Assembly: GCA_003439945.1 (NCBI GenBank)
Contig: QVRM01002215.1
Span: 1 to 64,000 of the forward strand
Reading direction: 5' to 3'
Source: Dermanyssus gallinae
Taxonomy: Eukaryota > Arthropoda > Arachnida > Mesostigmata > Dermanyssidae
DNA length: 64,000 bases
Below are positions 21,601-32,611 of the stretch, in pieces; the first letter of the stretch is position 1; each line of letters starts with the position of its first letter. Position numbers and translations under genes: made by a program. The notes beneath the pieces are model-generated. The model saw only the letters and a program-made list of their open reading frames with translations. It was not told the DNA's origin and searched no databases.

Positions 21601-22568
21601 TCCCATTTGCCAGTTCATCTCACTTTCGACTACCGTGTTTCCACACTTTAGCCTTGACAAGACTTGGGGAAGGCGGTATCAGGCATACACGATTTACCTT
21701 CTTCTTCTGTAGGGCGTCACTGGAGACCTCGTTAGCTGCTGCGTTTCCTCGTATGTTAACGTGAGCTGGAATCCACTGTAGACGCAGTCGTGCTTTGAGA
21801 TGGCCGGCACAGCGCAGAACGCACTGGATGAGATTTGAGTTTGGACCTGATGGGTTTGCAGCTGTAATAGTTTCTAGCGCCATTTTAGGGTCGCAGAAGA
21901 TAACCGTGTCCTTGGGATTATCGTCTTGAAAAACGAATACAAGCGCCTAATGCACGCGCCTAATAATTTATGCCGTGGTTATACTCTGACAGTTGCCGAC
22001 ATGCAAAGCTATAATTGTCCCGGTTTCCGGTATGATAACTCCTGCTCTTCCGGTGAAACCTTGCTGCGAACCAACGCTGAACATCACTGATGAATACTCC
22101 TGTGAGAGTAAGTTTATGTGGTGCTCGGCGGCAGTCTTCGGATACCAAGAGTCATGTTTTGTTCTTTTTCTGGATATTGGTTATAGATAGTGACACAAAC
22201 ATATGTTGAAGACTTGACATATCAAATATATGCTTATCAGGGACTTGCATGCCGTCGCTCAGTTCGGGGATGTCTTGTAGGGCGGGCGCTGTTTTGGTTT
22301 TTCGGCGTTTGTCCTGGAGGAATCCAAGTAGCTCACTGCTGGCTAATCTGACTAATGTACACTTTATTAGAAACTCTTGTTGTATGTTGGTGGGCATAAA
22401 GCAACTTTCTGCAAGTGTAATTTGTGTACCGGTCATAGGGAGAAAACTTAGCGCTGCTTGGGCTTCCTCCGCACGTAATAGACAGCGTACGCTCGAGCAG
22501 ATAGCTTGATATAATTTTGTAGAGAGGGCAATTACCGTAAATCGAGTTTGATTTTTAATCCCCGTCAC
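21600..22568 (-). pseudogene. LINE ORF2 relic: RT C-terminus and RNase H
   Basis: On the minus strand, 22568-22152 is an open frame (AICSSVRCLLRAEEAQAAL, then LPMTGTQITLAESC, QQEFLIKCTLVRLASSELL) resembling the thumb and connection after the RT of I/R1/LOA-type LINEs. About 22140-21620 then reads an RNase H1 fold: DNPKDTVIFCDPKMALETI (catalytic Asp), LRLQWIPAHVNIRGNAAANE (the W-(I/V)-P-x-H motif before the last catalytic acid) and a Lys-rich end. At least two frame breaks separate the blocks. RNase H degrades the RNA strand during target-primed reverse transcription. RNase H points to the I superclade. Confidence 0.7.
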
Positions 22569-22569
22569 T

Positions 22570-24157
22570 CGTTAAAACATTGGTAAAGTTATATATATTA
22601 TATAAGAATAATAATCACTACATGATCGGCGTATTCCTATAAAATGCGTATCGATTCATAACCATCAATGGCAAATTATTGACCAGCATCGAGAGCAGTA
22701 TAAAGGCTTTGATGTTGCTCGAAGCAATTCCAGGCGTTTGCTTAAAATAGGGGCACTCGTATACTCCATAATCTAATACATTCAGGCCCAGAATGTAAAT
22801 TAAAAGTCCTTTAAAACGTTGATGTCAGTCTCAGCCATCCTAGTTTCTAAATCTAATCTTTCAACAACGTGTCACAAATAGTGCCTTGAAGTCATCATTG
22901 CCTAGATTTAACCACAATTTGGCGCAACAGTCAAAGGTCCTTAAAATCAGGTTCAGCGCGATTGAGGTGGACCAAAACAAAGAGCTGGACCTGCTACGCC
23001 GGAAGCTGCGTTGTTACTTCGCTAGGAAAGTTGTCCTTCCTAAACTATTTATTCTCGTTTCGTAAACGAAAGCGCTAATAACTTGAATAAATGCTAAACC
23101 TCGAGTATTTGCTGCATTGTCGCACATTTTGCACCATAGGTAGGCGGTCTTGCTACTGTAGGTAAACAATTGTCCTACTACATCTTGGACGATATTTGTG
23201 CAGGTATGGATCTGCATTGTAAATAGATCGTGACGCCACATAGGTCTATGGCGTACCTCATACTGTTCTGTATGTGTAGTGTATCAGCAAGGTTGTGTAG
23301 TCTGGTGGTGTTTATATTTTGCCAATATACCATATTCGTCTTATTGCAAGTTTCATATTCTTTTGGCAGAGTGGTACCAAATATGCTACGATAGCCCTAC
23401 GTTAATAACACAAAGTTTCCTTGTTTCCCAATTTAAGATAGTGCGCAGGAACTAAGGTCACCGGCTATCGTCGGCTAGGTAAGTCTGCCAACCTGAAGCT
23501 CTCCATAAGTCGCAATTCTTGAGATATATCTACAATATGGTCTAACTTTCCTGCTAATTTTCGCCGATGTCTTTTGCGGTAACAGCTGCGCTTCTTTTAC
23601 GTCCTCCGACTCCCCTATAATAAGGAGCGAGTTTTTTCTTTATTTCTCTAGCCAGAACGTGGTTTTAAATAAAGTCGCACCTTTAGTTAAAGTTTGCGCT
23701 ATGTCGTCATTTTTGGCCAAGTATATAATCGATATTCGTAACAACGACAACCTGCGGAGTGTGCACTCGTTTCAAGCAATTCACTGATGTAAATCCCAAA
23801 TAAAATTATCGGAGAGCATTTTATCTATTGCTTTATTTACAGACTTATCTATTTTTACTACACATCTGAAAATTATGACAGAGATGTGGAGGAGTTTGTT
23901 TACGGTATTATTTTCTCCTCATCACTATTCTTTGACACTGCTTTAACTCTGTAAATAAACTCAACTTTTCAGTGGATATTGTGTGCATAGGGCAACACGA
24001 TGATAAGAAAAGCAATTCAAGTGCCTGTACTCCCAAACACAACGCAGCAGAAACTCGTACTTAAATACTCAGACAAATGTAGTAAACATTATTTGCATTA
24101 TCTGGTCAGACTTCATAAAGCATGAACTCGCTTGCACCTTTCGGCTATGATTTGTCC
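22570..24157. other. No gene recognised
   Basis: AT-rich DNA. Short frames (for example minus 23014-23241) have no recognisable similarity. It ends in a long TA tract. Confidence 0.4.
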
Positions 24158-24243
<86 letters not shown>

Positions 24244-24331
24244 ATGGATTTTATTTTATATATATATATATTGAACACTTGCCGACTTTACTGCACTTCT
24301 TTTGATGCATATATATATATATATATATATA
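24158..24331. repeat. Compound (TA)n tracts
   Basis: About 42 TA units (24158-24243), a short unique spacer with another TA block (24255-24271), then a third block (24308-24331) that abuts the Tc1-like element. Confidence 0.95.
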
Positions 24332-25919
24332 TAAAGTGTGTTGCAAAAAATTAGCAACGCATGTTTTTTTGTGATAATTTTGGCTTGGTTTATTTGAATG
24401 GCTTGAAATTTTAAGCGCATGAGGTACATGACGAAACATGAGTATAGTGTTGATTTCATTGCAATCTCAACATCGGTTCATGCAAAAAATAAAAAAGTGT
24501 GAAAAAACAGTGTTGCAAAATATTAGCAACAATAGCGCCTTACAGCGTATTCGATTTTTAGCAGGGCTGTATGACTCATTTGAAACTACATATTTTATTC
24601 TAGCAACGGGTTTTTCGTCCCTTCTTCTGAATCAAATCGTAAACTCGGTCTCTCATGGAGTTAATGAGCTGTTGTAAGTACGAAAGTGGAATATTAGTCC
24701 ATGCTTGCTGGACAGCTTCTTTGAGGTCCGACAAATGATTATATTGTCGACCATTTGCGTAAATCTGCTTTACCAAATGTCCCCAAAGATTTTCAATAGG
24801 ATTCAGGTCTGGACTTAATGCCGGCCAGTCAAAAAGTGGCACTCCTTGTTCTTGAAAAAAGGCTATAGTGCTAGCCGAGGTATGAAACGTGGCGTTGTCT
24901 TGTTGAAAAACTGCGTCAGGTCCCCCAATTCTTCTGAAGTGGGCTTCTAACTGGGAACCGACAATGCGCTCGTACATGTCAGAATTGTTTCGGCCCACAA
25001 TCTCGACTAGATCAGACTTCCCATTATATCCAAACGCGCCCCAATATTTCACAGAGCCACCACCGGCCACACGTTTCGAGAACCATTTAGGTTTCTTCCG
25101 TAAGTCGTGCCAATAGTACTGACAGCCGTCAGGGCCATCGAGATTAAATTTCTTTTCATCCGAGAAGACGATGTTTTTCCACTCGTTATCCCAAGTTTGG
25201 TATCTATGCGAAAATTCACGCCGTGCGACAATGTGCTTCGGTTGCAGTCGCGGCATAAGCTTCCTTTTCGCGTATCGCACGTTTTTGTCAGAACTTAACA
25301 CTCGGTACACTGTGGATTGGTGCACTGGCACTCCCAAAGCAGTCCTGAGTAGCCAACTGTATGATCCTTCGCCGATCTCGAATAGTCAAAACTGGCTTAC
25401 GCCCACTGTTAGATCTGCACCTTTGGTTCACTCCAGGGTGTAAAAACCTGCTGATGGTGCTCTTATGCCGTCCTAATCTGGTTGCTATAGCAGTTACTGT
25501 ATGACCGAGCTCAGCATATGCCTCAATTCTTGTCTTTTCGTTATCCGAAAGATCCTTTGTACGACCCATGGTTTAAACATAAGATTCGTCGTTAGTTCAG
25601 AACAAATATTTTGCAGATATATAACGATTGATTTAGCTTGACGACATTTGATCTCTGGGATCGAATATCAGCTGTAGTATCGACTATCCTTTACAAACAA
25701 GAGCTGTGTTGTTAGCATGTTATTGTTGCTAATATTTTGCAACACTGTTTTTTCACACTTTTTTATTTTTTGTATGAACAGATTTTGAGATTGCAATGAA
25801 ATCAACACTATACTCATGTTTCGTCATGTACATCATGCGCTTAAAATTTTAAGCCATTCAAATAAACCAAGCCGAAATGATCGCAAAAAAACAGGAGTTG
25901 CTAATTTTTTACAACACAC

Positions 25920-25923
<4 letters not shown>
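24332..25923 (-). mobile_element. Tc1-like element with inverted/direct-repeat ends (about 1.59 kb)
   Basis: The ends are long inverted repeats of about 200 bp. The left outer site AAGTGTGTTGCAAAAAATTA (24334) and the right outer site, reverse-complemented, AAGTGTGTTGTAAAAAATTA match. Each end has a second, inner copy of the binding-site-like core (GTGTTGCAAAATATTAGCAA at 24514 on the left and its complement around 25725 on the right), giving four sites in IR/DR arrangement. Between them lie shared words such as GAGTATAGTGTTGATTTCAT and GCAATCTCAA. Both flanks are TA repeats, so the TA duplication is embedded in a microsatellite. The transposase is on the minus strand, 24600-25569. Confidence 0.9.
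24600..25569 (-). pseudogene. Tc1-like transposase (DD34E), one frameshift
   Basis: Starts at ATG (25569) with MGRTKDLSDNEKTRIEAYAE and a Tc1 helix-turn-helix pair (VTAIATRLGRHKSTISRFL; TIRDRRRIIQLATQ). At about 25340 a one-base indel moves the frame; the second part then runs open to 24600: TALGVPVHQSTVYRVL, IVFSDEKKFNLDGPDG (first Asp), YYWHDLRKKPKWFSKR, VFQQDNATFHTS (second Asp) and SPDLNPIENLWG (Glu exactly 34 residues later). All three catalytic residues are intact. Total about 335 residues, normal for Tc1 (about 340). Apart from the frameshift there is no stop, so the copy is recent. Confidence 0.9.

Positions 25924-25953
<30 letters not shown>
25924..25953. repeat. (TA)n microsatellite at the Tc1-like element's edge
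   Basis: About 15 TA units directly after the right end; together with 24308-24331 it brackets the insertion. Confidence 0.95.
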
Positions 25954-25956
<3 letters not shown>

Positions 25957-26900
25957 CATTGCAGTATCAAGTGAATGTGTGCAAGAGGTTCATGTCTAGT
26001 TCTCGATGACCACATATCCGCGAGTTGCCGCCATAAACTGAATAAAATCGATGTTTACAACCCCTTCGGGGGCCCACAACTAGAAGGGCAGATAGAACAT
26101 CTGGTTGATGTCGAACATGATTTTCCTTTGAGTGGGGCACTATCACTACTAGCTGGTCAGGCAATATATGACAACAGAAAACATACGGATGCTGTGATGG
26201 ACCAGCTGTATAAAACAAGTGTTTGCTTCTGCAAATACTCTTAACGCTTCTCTCTAATAAAACATATACAGATTAGCTTTAAAGTGGTGTGATTTTGCAG
26301 GCAGCTCATGTGGATTGATTTCATCCTTAGTTTGCCAAATTGCTTAATTTTATGTGTATAAAGACGACTTAATAAAATGTACTAGCCCTATTAACTTGCG
26401 TATTGCAAAAAAATTAAATATATATTTTGTCTGTCTGTGACAACTTACGCAAAATGTTACATTATCCAATATTACTTACGCAAATATTCCATTTCTCTTC
26501 CATACAGCGACAATGGATGCGTTTTACAGTGGTGATTTTACACCAAATGACAATCTGTCTTAGCAGGAACAAAGTGCCTCTAAGGATTTCGTAAGATAGT
26601 TCTAGTAATCGCCATTAAAAAATATCCAAAGCTATAGAAGCTTAAAATACCCATTTTTTACGAGCACGATTTACTAATATTTTATCGGCACATGAACAAC
26701 TATCTCACCGCACTAGTTAGGCAGGAATTTGCCGCATTGTCTCTTTTCTGAGCGGTCTCATGTCTATGAAAAATAAGTTATTTTTGAGCTCTTGTGAGCA
26801 ATCTCATCTCTACGAGACAAAATGTATGTTTCATTTCATATTTAGGAGCAATATTTTAGTGCAGTGACTAATTTACGGCGGACGTTGCGGCCTACCTTAT
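25954..26900. other. No gene recognised
   Basis: An 83-89 codon region at 25967-26244 is open on both strands but has no recognisable similarity. The remainder is AT-rich. Confidence 0.35.
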
Positions 26901-26931
26901 CAAACCGCACCGATGTCGAGTCTGCCGCGCA

Positions 26932-27780
26932 ATGATTGCGCCGACGAGACCAGGCGAGGTTATCACGGATTTCGTCTGTAGAAACTGTGATAAGTGGACA
27001 GAAGTGGAGTGTGACAGAGGCCGGTATGCGGAGGTGGAAGCGCTGAGAACGGTGCGACTGGCGTCGGCAAAAAACCATCTTGCCATCAGCCATCTTCAGC
27101 TTCAGATAGCCCAACTGATGGCACGATTGGGCTTCTCGGCGGAGGACGTCGAAAACGATGCCATTACAGCTGATGCTGCCGGCTCTGCTATCTCTGAGGA
27201 TGCGGTTGTCACTGTTGCCGCTGTTGCTGAGGCTCCTGTTGCCGTTGTTGCTGAGGCTCCTGTTGCCGTTGTTGCTGAGGCTCCTGTTGCCGCTGTTGCT
27301 GAGGCTTCTGTTGCCGTTGTTGCTGAGGCTACTGTTGCTGCTAACGCAGCTTCGGATGCCACTGTTCCTGCTGCTACGGACGCTGCTGTCGGCAAAGGTG
27401 AAAAAGAAATCGGCAATGGTGAGAAGGCAAAGAAAAACAAAAAGAAGAAGAAAAAGGCAAGAAACAAGGAGACAAAGAAGATGAACGGCAGCAACCAGAT
27501 ACATACAGTGGAAGAAGAGTCTACGGAGACGAACGACCAACTATCTCAAGAGGAGCAGCGATCGACTAAGCCGGTCATTGTAGTCCCGCCAGACGGGAAT
27601 GCCGGCGGCTTGCCTGATGCGACTGCCCCATACGAGACGGTCCGGAGGAAACGCTACAGAGAGGACGCCCCTGAAACTGCCTCAGTATACTTGGTGGTTG
27701 CAGACCCGGGTACTCCCTCACGGACCTCCGCGGGTTTGTCAAATCGCTGGGGTTCCCGGAAGCCCGTTGCTGGCAGCTGA
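26932..27780 (+). CDS. Repeat-bearing 282-codon ORF, probable LINE ORF1
   Basis: Longest uninterrupted frame in the window. The N-terminus has CRNCDKWTEVEC, a C-x2-C ... C pattern like a degenerate PHD/zinc finger, followed by a helical stretch (HLQLQIAQLMARLGFSAEDV). The centre is an Ala/Val-rich array of 8-residue repeats (AEAPVAVV) from 24-bp tandem DNA repeats (about 27220-27345). It is followed by a very basic segment (KAKKNKKKKKKARNKETKK, nuclear-localisation or RNA-binding type), an acidic Ser/Thr region, and YETVRRKRYREDAPE. A Zn-finger plus coiled helix plus basic region suits ORF1 of CR1/L2 or R1-like LINEs. Intactness over 282 codons could instead mean a host gene. An RT fragment of R1 type lies 650 bp downstream. 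Confidence 0.4.
   Translation: MIAPTRPGEVITDFVCRNCDKWTEVECDRGRYAEVEALRTVRLASAKNHLAISHLQLQIAQLMARLGFSAEDVENDAITADAAGSAISEDAVVTVAAVAEAPVAVVAEAPVAVVAEAPVAAVAEASVAVVAEATVAANAASDATVPAATDAAVGKGEKEIGNGEKAKKNKKKKKKARNKETKKMNGSNQIHTVEEESTETNDQLSQEEQRSTKPVIVVPPDGNAGGLPDATAPYETVRRKRYREDAPETASVYLVVADPGTPSRTSAGLSNRWGSRKPVAGS
27220..27345 (+). repeat. 24-bp coding minisatellite
   Basis: About five units of GCTGAGGCTCCTGTTGCCGT plus TGTT with substitutions mainly in the fourth unit. Multiples of three keep the frame open. Confidence 0.9.
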
Positions 27781-27899
27781 GAGGGCATGGGGAAGAGTAG
27801 ATACCCTGCTCTTTTAAAATCCAGGTTCCTGCTGCTGACATTGGACGACTGAGATCCCATGGTTATTGGGAAGAGAACGGGCTCAGGGTGCGTCCTTTC

Positions 27900-27919
27900 T
27901 ACAATACAATACAATACAA
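27900..27919. repeat. (TACAA)n short tandem repeat
   Basis: Four ACAAT/TACAA units. It could be the 3' tail of a non-LTR retrotransposon ending here. Confidence 0.6.
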
Positions 27920-27924
27920 ATGTC

Positions 27925-28420
27925 TCATTTATTTAAAAAAGGGGTTGAACAATGGAAATGAATTGCTCGCATTCGCGGGCAAGGCGAGCTGTTCGCCAAA
28001 CAAATGAGTGGTTAACGACTGCCACATTGGCTATCTCGTGCGGTTGAATGGAACCGCGACTCCGTAGGCTGGTTGATCGCACGTGGTTAAACTTATTAAT
28101 CTGATCATTAATCACAACATTATATACATAAAGATATAATGCTGACTAGAGGAGATCATATGTGATCATAAGTGTATCTGTTTTAAGCTCCGAAAATTAA
28201 ACTTACCGACGCCATCCGCGAGTAAGCGCTGACCGATGTCTAGGCCAAATATAACGATCTTGAAGGCTCAAATAGACTAAGACGGTAGCCGGCTCACGGC
28301 TCACAAAGGCCACAAGCGTAAATAAAAGGGAGGGATGCGGCAGACAGTGACACAGCGAATGGACATCGTAGACGTCGTGCGAGAGCGTCACGACCAAGCT
28401 TCGTGCTGCCAGAAACAATC
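27925..28420. other. Unassigned
   Basis: No recognisable coding or repeats to about 28330; open frames at 28203-28574 (minus) overlap the LINE fragment that follows. Confidence 0.35.
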
Positions 28421-28429
28421 TCTGCTTTC

Positions 28430-28870
28430 TTTCCGCTGTTGGCTGCGATGGTATACTCTCTGGGGTAGCCAAACAATTTATCAAGCGGTGGCCGAATGTC
28501 TTTACTCTAAGCCAATGGATTGCTTGAAGATGGGAGGCGTTCAGGCTATAAAAGACGGCAAGCCTAGTCCTCACGCTTAAATCCAGAACAAGCTCTTGGT
28601 CAACGGACGAAAAAATCAGAAAGAAAGATCTACAATCAACGCGTCTGACAGGGTCCTGGAACGACCAGGTTGTGAGACGAAGAAGACTCCCAAAAAAAGG
28701 GAATTCGTGCTTCTGACCCTGTTGGACGTTGGAAACGCCTTCAATCTAATCAACTGTAGAAGACAGCTGTAGAAGCACTGAAGAGGAATGTATATCTATG
28801 TACCTCTGCTGAATAGTTTCAGCCTACCTGGATGAACAAAGCCGGATTATTTCCGGGAACTTACAGGAAT
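28430..28870 (+). pseudogene. R1/I-type reverse transcriptase fragment
   Basis: The plus strand gives AVAECLYSKPMDCLKMGG, DGKPSPHA and, after a frame change, FVLLTLLDVGNAFNLIN, matching RT motifs: (A/L)FNACL....FP..WK...V.LIPKPGKP, then motif A TLDVxNAFN with the first catalytic Asp. It continues through an EALKR..-like helix and SAYLDEQSRIISGNL. Several frameshifts. RT motifs B and C (YADD) are absent. Confidence 0.6.
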
Positions 28871-30200
28871 CGATTCAAAAATTAATGAATGCCTTTGCAT
28901 CAGTGACACGGTGCATCATAAATTCCAAAAACTTTCCAGAACAAAAGAAACGATTGAATACAGTGGTGACGGAGAAAAGTGCGATAGCCCTGTCGCAGCG
29001 TTTATAGTTGCAACGATTGTCAATAAAATAAACGATTATCTTGTTAAGCATGATTAGCATGCTCCACATCGGCATAAATGTATCTTGTTGGTTATTGTTG
29101 ATTCATTGGTGCAGGATATCAAGTTGATCCTGACTCACTCTAAAAATGAATGAGCTTTCTATTGAACTTCAATTAATCAACTGGTGTCAGTCATCCTTGC
29201 GTAATTTGGGGATGACCGCAAACAATATTGCATGATTGTCGACGTTTCTGGTCTATTAGTGATCTAACTAGTAATTAACAAGGTACGTTCATTTAAAAAA
29301 CAATTGTCGACGGCACTACTGTGTGGATCTGCTTAACATACGGTACTCGTTGAGGTGGCCGAATTCGAAAGCGGAAACATAAATTACGGATGTAACCCCT
29401 AAATGTGCCAATTTATGCAACGGTTTCTTTAAGGTTGTCCTAATTGATACACCTGACATGTACAACGTGCTAATCGTTCCCAAATGAACTACTCACATAT
29501 AGGTTCCCTTTTATAACAGAGATGTCGCATACAGAAAATGCAAAAGACATTTATCAAATGCGTCGTGTAATTGTCGCAATATTTCTCATAGTGAAATGGT
29601 CTCGTCTAACACACGAAACGTTTTGGGTCAGGTAGACTATTTCACTATGATATTTTTCATAAACAACAATATTTTACTGAGGGTTTTTGTTATCGAAACG
29701 CGCTGCCTGCGATGTTGTGGGAAGTGCGAACTCCCGCAGTACGCATTTTTAGAGTAAAGCCATAATTTGATTGTACATTTTTTTTTGATATCGTCAGCTC
29801 ATTATAACGGGTATGCTATATATGGTCTAAGACTCGTTTATGCTACAACAGCGCCGCTATTAGGATGTCACATTCTTCCTATTCATGAGGGCCGGGAGAC
29901 CTGTAAAAATATATTGCATTATTTTTTGGGCTGAAGATATATGATGAAAGAGAGGCGGCAATGCGCGCGCTTGTTCCGACGTTCCCGGCGAACGAAACCT
30001 AAGTACGTCCGTCGAGGAAAGCCGGATTTGACGAAGCATCTATGCTCATTTTTAGACACTGTTTGGTCCCACATGGGGTTTATCTTGCGCTGCTTGCGAA
30101 AAAACAGTAGTAGTCTGGTTTCGTTCTACGGCAAACAACAACAGCTACCGCAGACAACAACAGGCGATTATGATAAACATTAGTATTGTACAAGAAACTT
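28871..30200. other. No gene recognised
   Basis: AT-rich; short frames only. An 80-codon Arg/Lys-rich frame at 29941-30183 resembles nothing known. Confidence 0.4.
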
Positions 30201-30204
30201 CAAC

Positions 30205-30246
<42 letters not shown>
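30205..30246. repeat. (AAT)n microsatellite
   Basis: About 13 ATA/TAA units grading into AAC. Confidence 0.95.
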
Positions 30247-30248
<2 letters not shown>

Positions 30249-30383
30249 CAACAAAACAATATAAATTAAAGCAACAACATAGGTAAGACTAAACGTAGTA
30301 AAGACTAAAGACTGTAGTAACAAAAAAAATGTATCTCATTTCACTATTAAATTTTATTATATCTCAACAATTGTGTAAAGTAA

Positions 30384-30385
<2 letters not shown>

Positions 30386-30427
<42 letters not shown>
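30386..30427. repeat. (TA)n microsatellite
   Basis: About 21 TA units, no insertion beside it. A GTT/GGT triplet array follows at 30495-30545. Confidence 0.95.
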
Positions 30428-30428
<1 letters not shown>

Positions 30429-30699
30429 TAATAAGAGGGGGTTAATAAATTCTAATCTTGTTCATGCGGTTGGTGGTATTTATCGTCTTCCTACAACTGT
30501 TGTTGTTGTTTTTGTTGTTGGTGGTGGTGGTGGTGGTGTTGGTGTTCTTATACGTTGTCAGCATTGTTGTTTTTATAATCTTTCACTACCTCGTTTTTGT
30601 CGTGCTCAATCATGGCTATTGTTTTTGCTTCCACTGATATTGATGTTACCTTCGTTATCAACTGTACTTCAAGTATCGGCCTTTAGGGTATCGATGGTG

Positions 30700-31215
30700 C
30701 GATGCTTTAAATAGCCGAAGTAGCAGAGCTTGAGTAAGAGCGCACGGCGAGGAAAAGAAAAGCGGAGTGCGCGAGTCATCTCAGAGAGGGAGAGAGAGAG
30801 CGAGAGCTAAACAGACGCGGCAATGACGCTAAGACGCGTTAGCACGCGCGTAGTTTGGGCGGTTAGATGATCCTGTGCACTCCGAAGAAATTGGGTAGCG
30901 CACACAACTGGCCGGGCTGCGTGGCCGAGGTGGAAAAATCGGTTTCCGATGCTGGACGCCATCATTGTTCCAACACAGGCCGATACAGCCAGTCATCGCG
31001 CCCCATCCCATTACATCACGGCATCGTCTACCTTTTCCACCATCAGTACGGCCGTCAGCACCAGTGGGCGCAACTCTACATCCTATTTACTCTCAGCGGC
31101 AAAGTCTAACCACCAGGTGCCGGCAGCCAGGTATTCGTCGAAAGAAGAAACACTCCAGAAAGGAAGGATACCTTTTTACCGCCCACCTGTTCCGGAATGG
31201 ACTTGAGAGTTAACA
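30700..31215 (+). promoter_or_regulatory. CpG-rich segment with GAGA array, possible promoter/5' UTR
   Basis: 30715-30850 has CpGs, GAGAGGGAGAGAGAGAGCGA (30782-30803) and AAGACGCGTTAGCACGCGCG. A Ser/Thr-rich 85-codon frame follows (30949-31206). It may be a LINE 5' end with a partial ORF1 or a host promoter; no diagnostic motif was seen. Confidence 0.3.
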
Positions 31216-32369
31216 TAATCATTTAGAGCGTTAGTAAGGGGCGTCTTACGTATTCAAAAATAGCTTCACTTAAAGCATCGTAACGAGTTGGTACAGCAAA
31301 CGGATCCAAACCGCAATTAGTATTATTGTAGATATGAGTCGCACATACAAGCATGACCTGAAGGAGTCTCAAAGAGCATGAACATATACGGTAATCCTTA
31401 TGAAGAGGAATATTTTCTAATTAAAAATTTCACTCATCGAACTTTTCGTCTCTAAGTCTGTGACACATGACACCTAATCTGATTTCTAGGTCAGTCAGAT
31501 TTACTTCAATGGTCTTCCATTTTGGGCTATGCTACGTTCATATTCGCACATAAAGCTTTTCATTGAAGAACAGAACAAAACATGTATGGAACGAATATAT
31601 TATGAGATATTCCTCGCATTTGCCTGTAACCATAATATAAATAATAAATATAATTTATATATTATTAGCCTAACTAGTCTTCTCGCAGACGAAGAACATA
31701 GCCTTGATGATAACGCCTGCCCATCGTTCGCCGTGGTGCGTCACGTCATCGCTGTGTAATTTGTTCGCTGTTACCTTTAAAAGCCACGTTTATCCAGTTG
31801 GTCAATTCTGGACGCTTTTCAGTAACGATTTGCCTTTAAATGCGGCAAAACGCTGCGAGCTGCCAAACAAAAATAGTCTCGTTCCGCTCATGGTGGAACC
31901 GCGTTTCAGATAGGTAAGATACCGACCTTTCTTAATAGTGTGAATTGCTTCCGTGTACGACAATTTCTTCGTCGTTTTGATATATCAAATGCAGGTTTTT
32001 GCACATTTGGGTAATCATTTTGACTGTGTCCACTAATAAAGGTTATCGCAAACATATATTAAGCCAAAGTGCCCAAACCGTTTTCGAGCCGCCAATTTTT
32101 GAGGAATTTCGCAGGCGTAAACGTGGTTTATTCAACGGATTTGCATTTTGCAACATTTTAGTTTTCAGCATTCTTAACTTACGCCTCTCCCAGACAATCT
32201 TTGCTTAAAGAGAGTAATTGATCCAGGTAGATTTATGCAAATTTCAAGGTCCGCCAATGATCTCACGACAGCAACGTAAGTGGAAGGACGATGCAGTTCT
32301 TTCAGGCAAGGATTGATTTCATTTCATTATGCTGCCTAAATACTATGAACACATTAGCCGGTCTATGAA
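31216..32369. other. No gene recognised
   Basis: AT-rich unique DNA with short unremarkable frames. Confidence 0.4.
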
Positions 32370-32611
32370 CACATCGGCGTGGTCTAAGGGTGTTGCCAAT
32401 TCGATTCCGTTGTTGATTGATTTTTCATTAAGCGATGTTTATCGAGAATAGATTATAAACCATATACCACTGAGAGTCCGCGACCATAATGTCACAAAAA
32501 CTGTTGGAAAACACCAGCTATTTTAAAGTATCGGTCCTCGGTGTATTATATATATTTTTACGATGATTCCAAGCCCGTAGGGGACGAGGCATTATCTAGA
32601 ATTAAAAATAA
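32370..32611 (+). repeat. SINE family 1 copy with tRNA-like head
   Basis: The A-box-like GTGGTCTAAGGG (32379-32390) and the B box ATTCGATTCC (32399-32408) are closer together than usual, implying a deletion within the head. The family body follows: TTGTTGATTG, CATACCACTGAGAGTCCGCG, CAAAAACTGTTGGAAAACA, CCCGTAGGGGACGAGG and an A-rich end. Confidence 0.75.

Noticed and set aside
30915..30990. GCGTGGCCGAGGTGG resembles the A box of a Ser/Leu tRNA
   Set aside because: No T-arm at the right distance and no cloverleaf could be formed.
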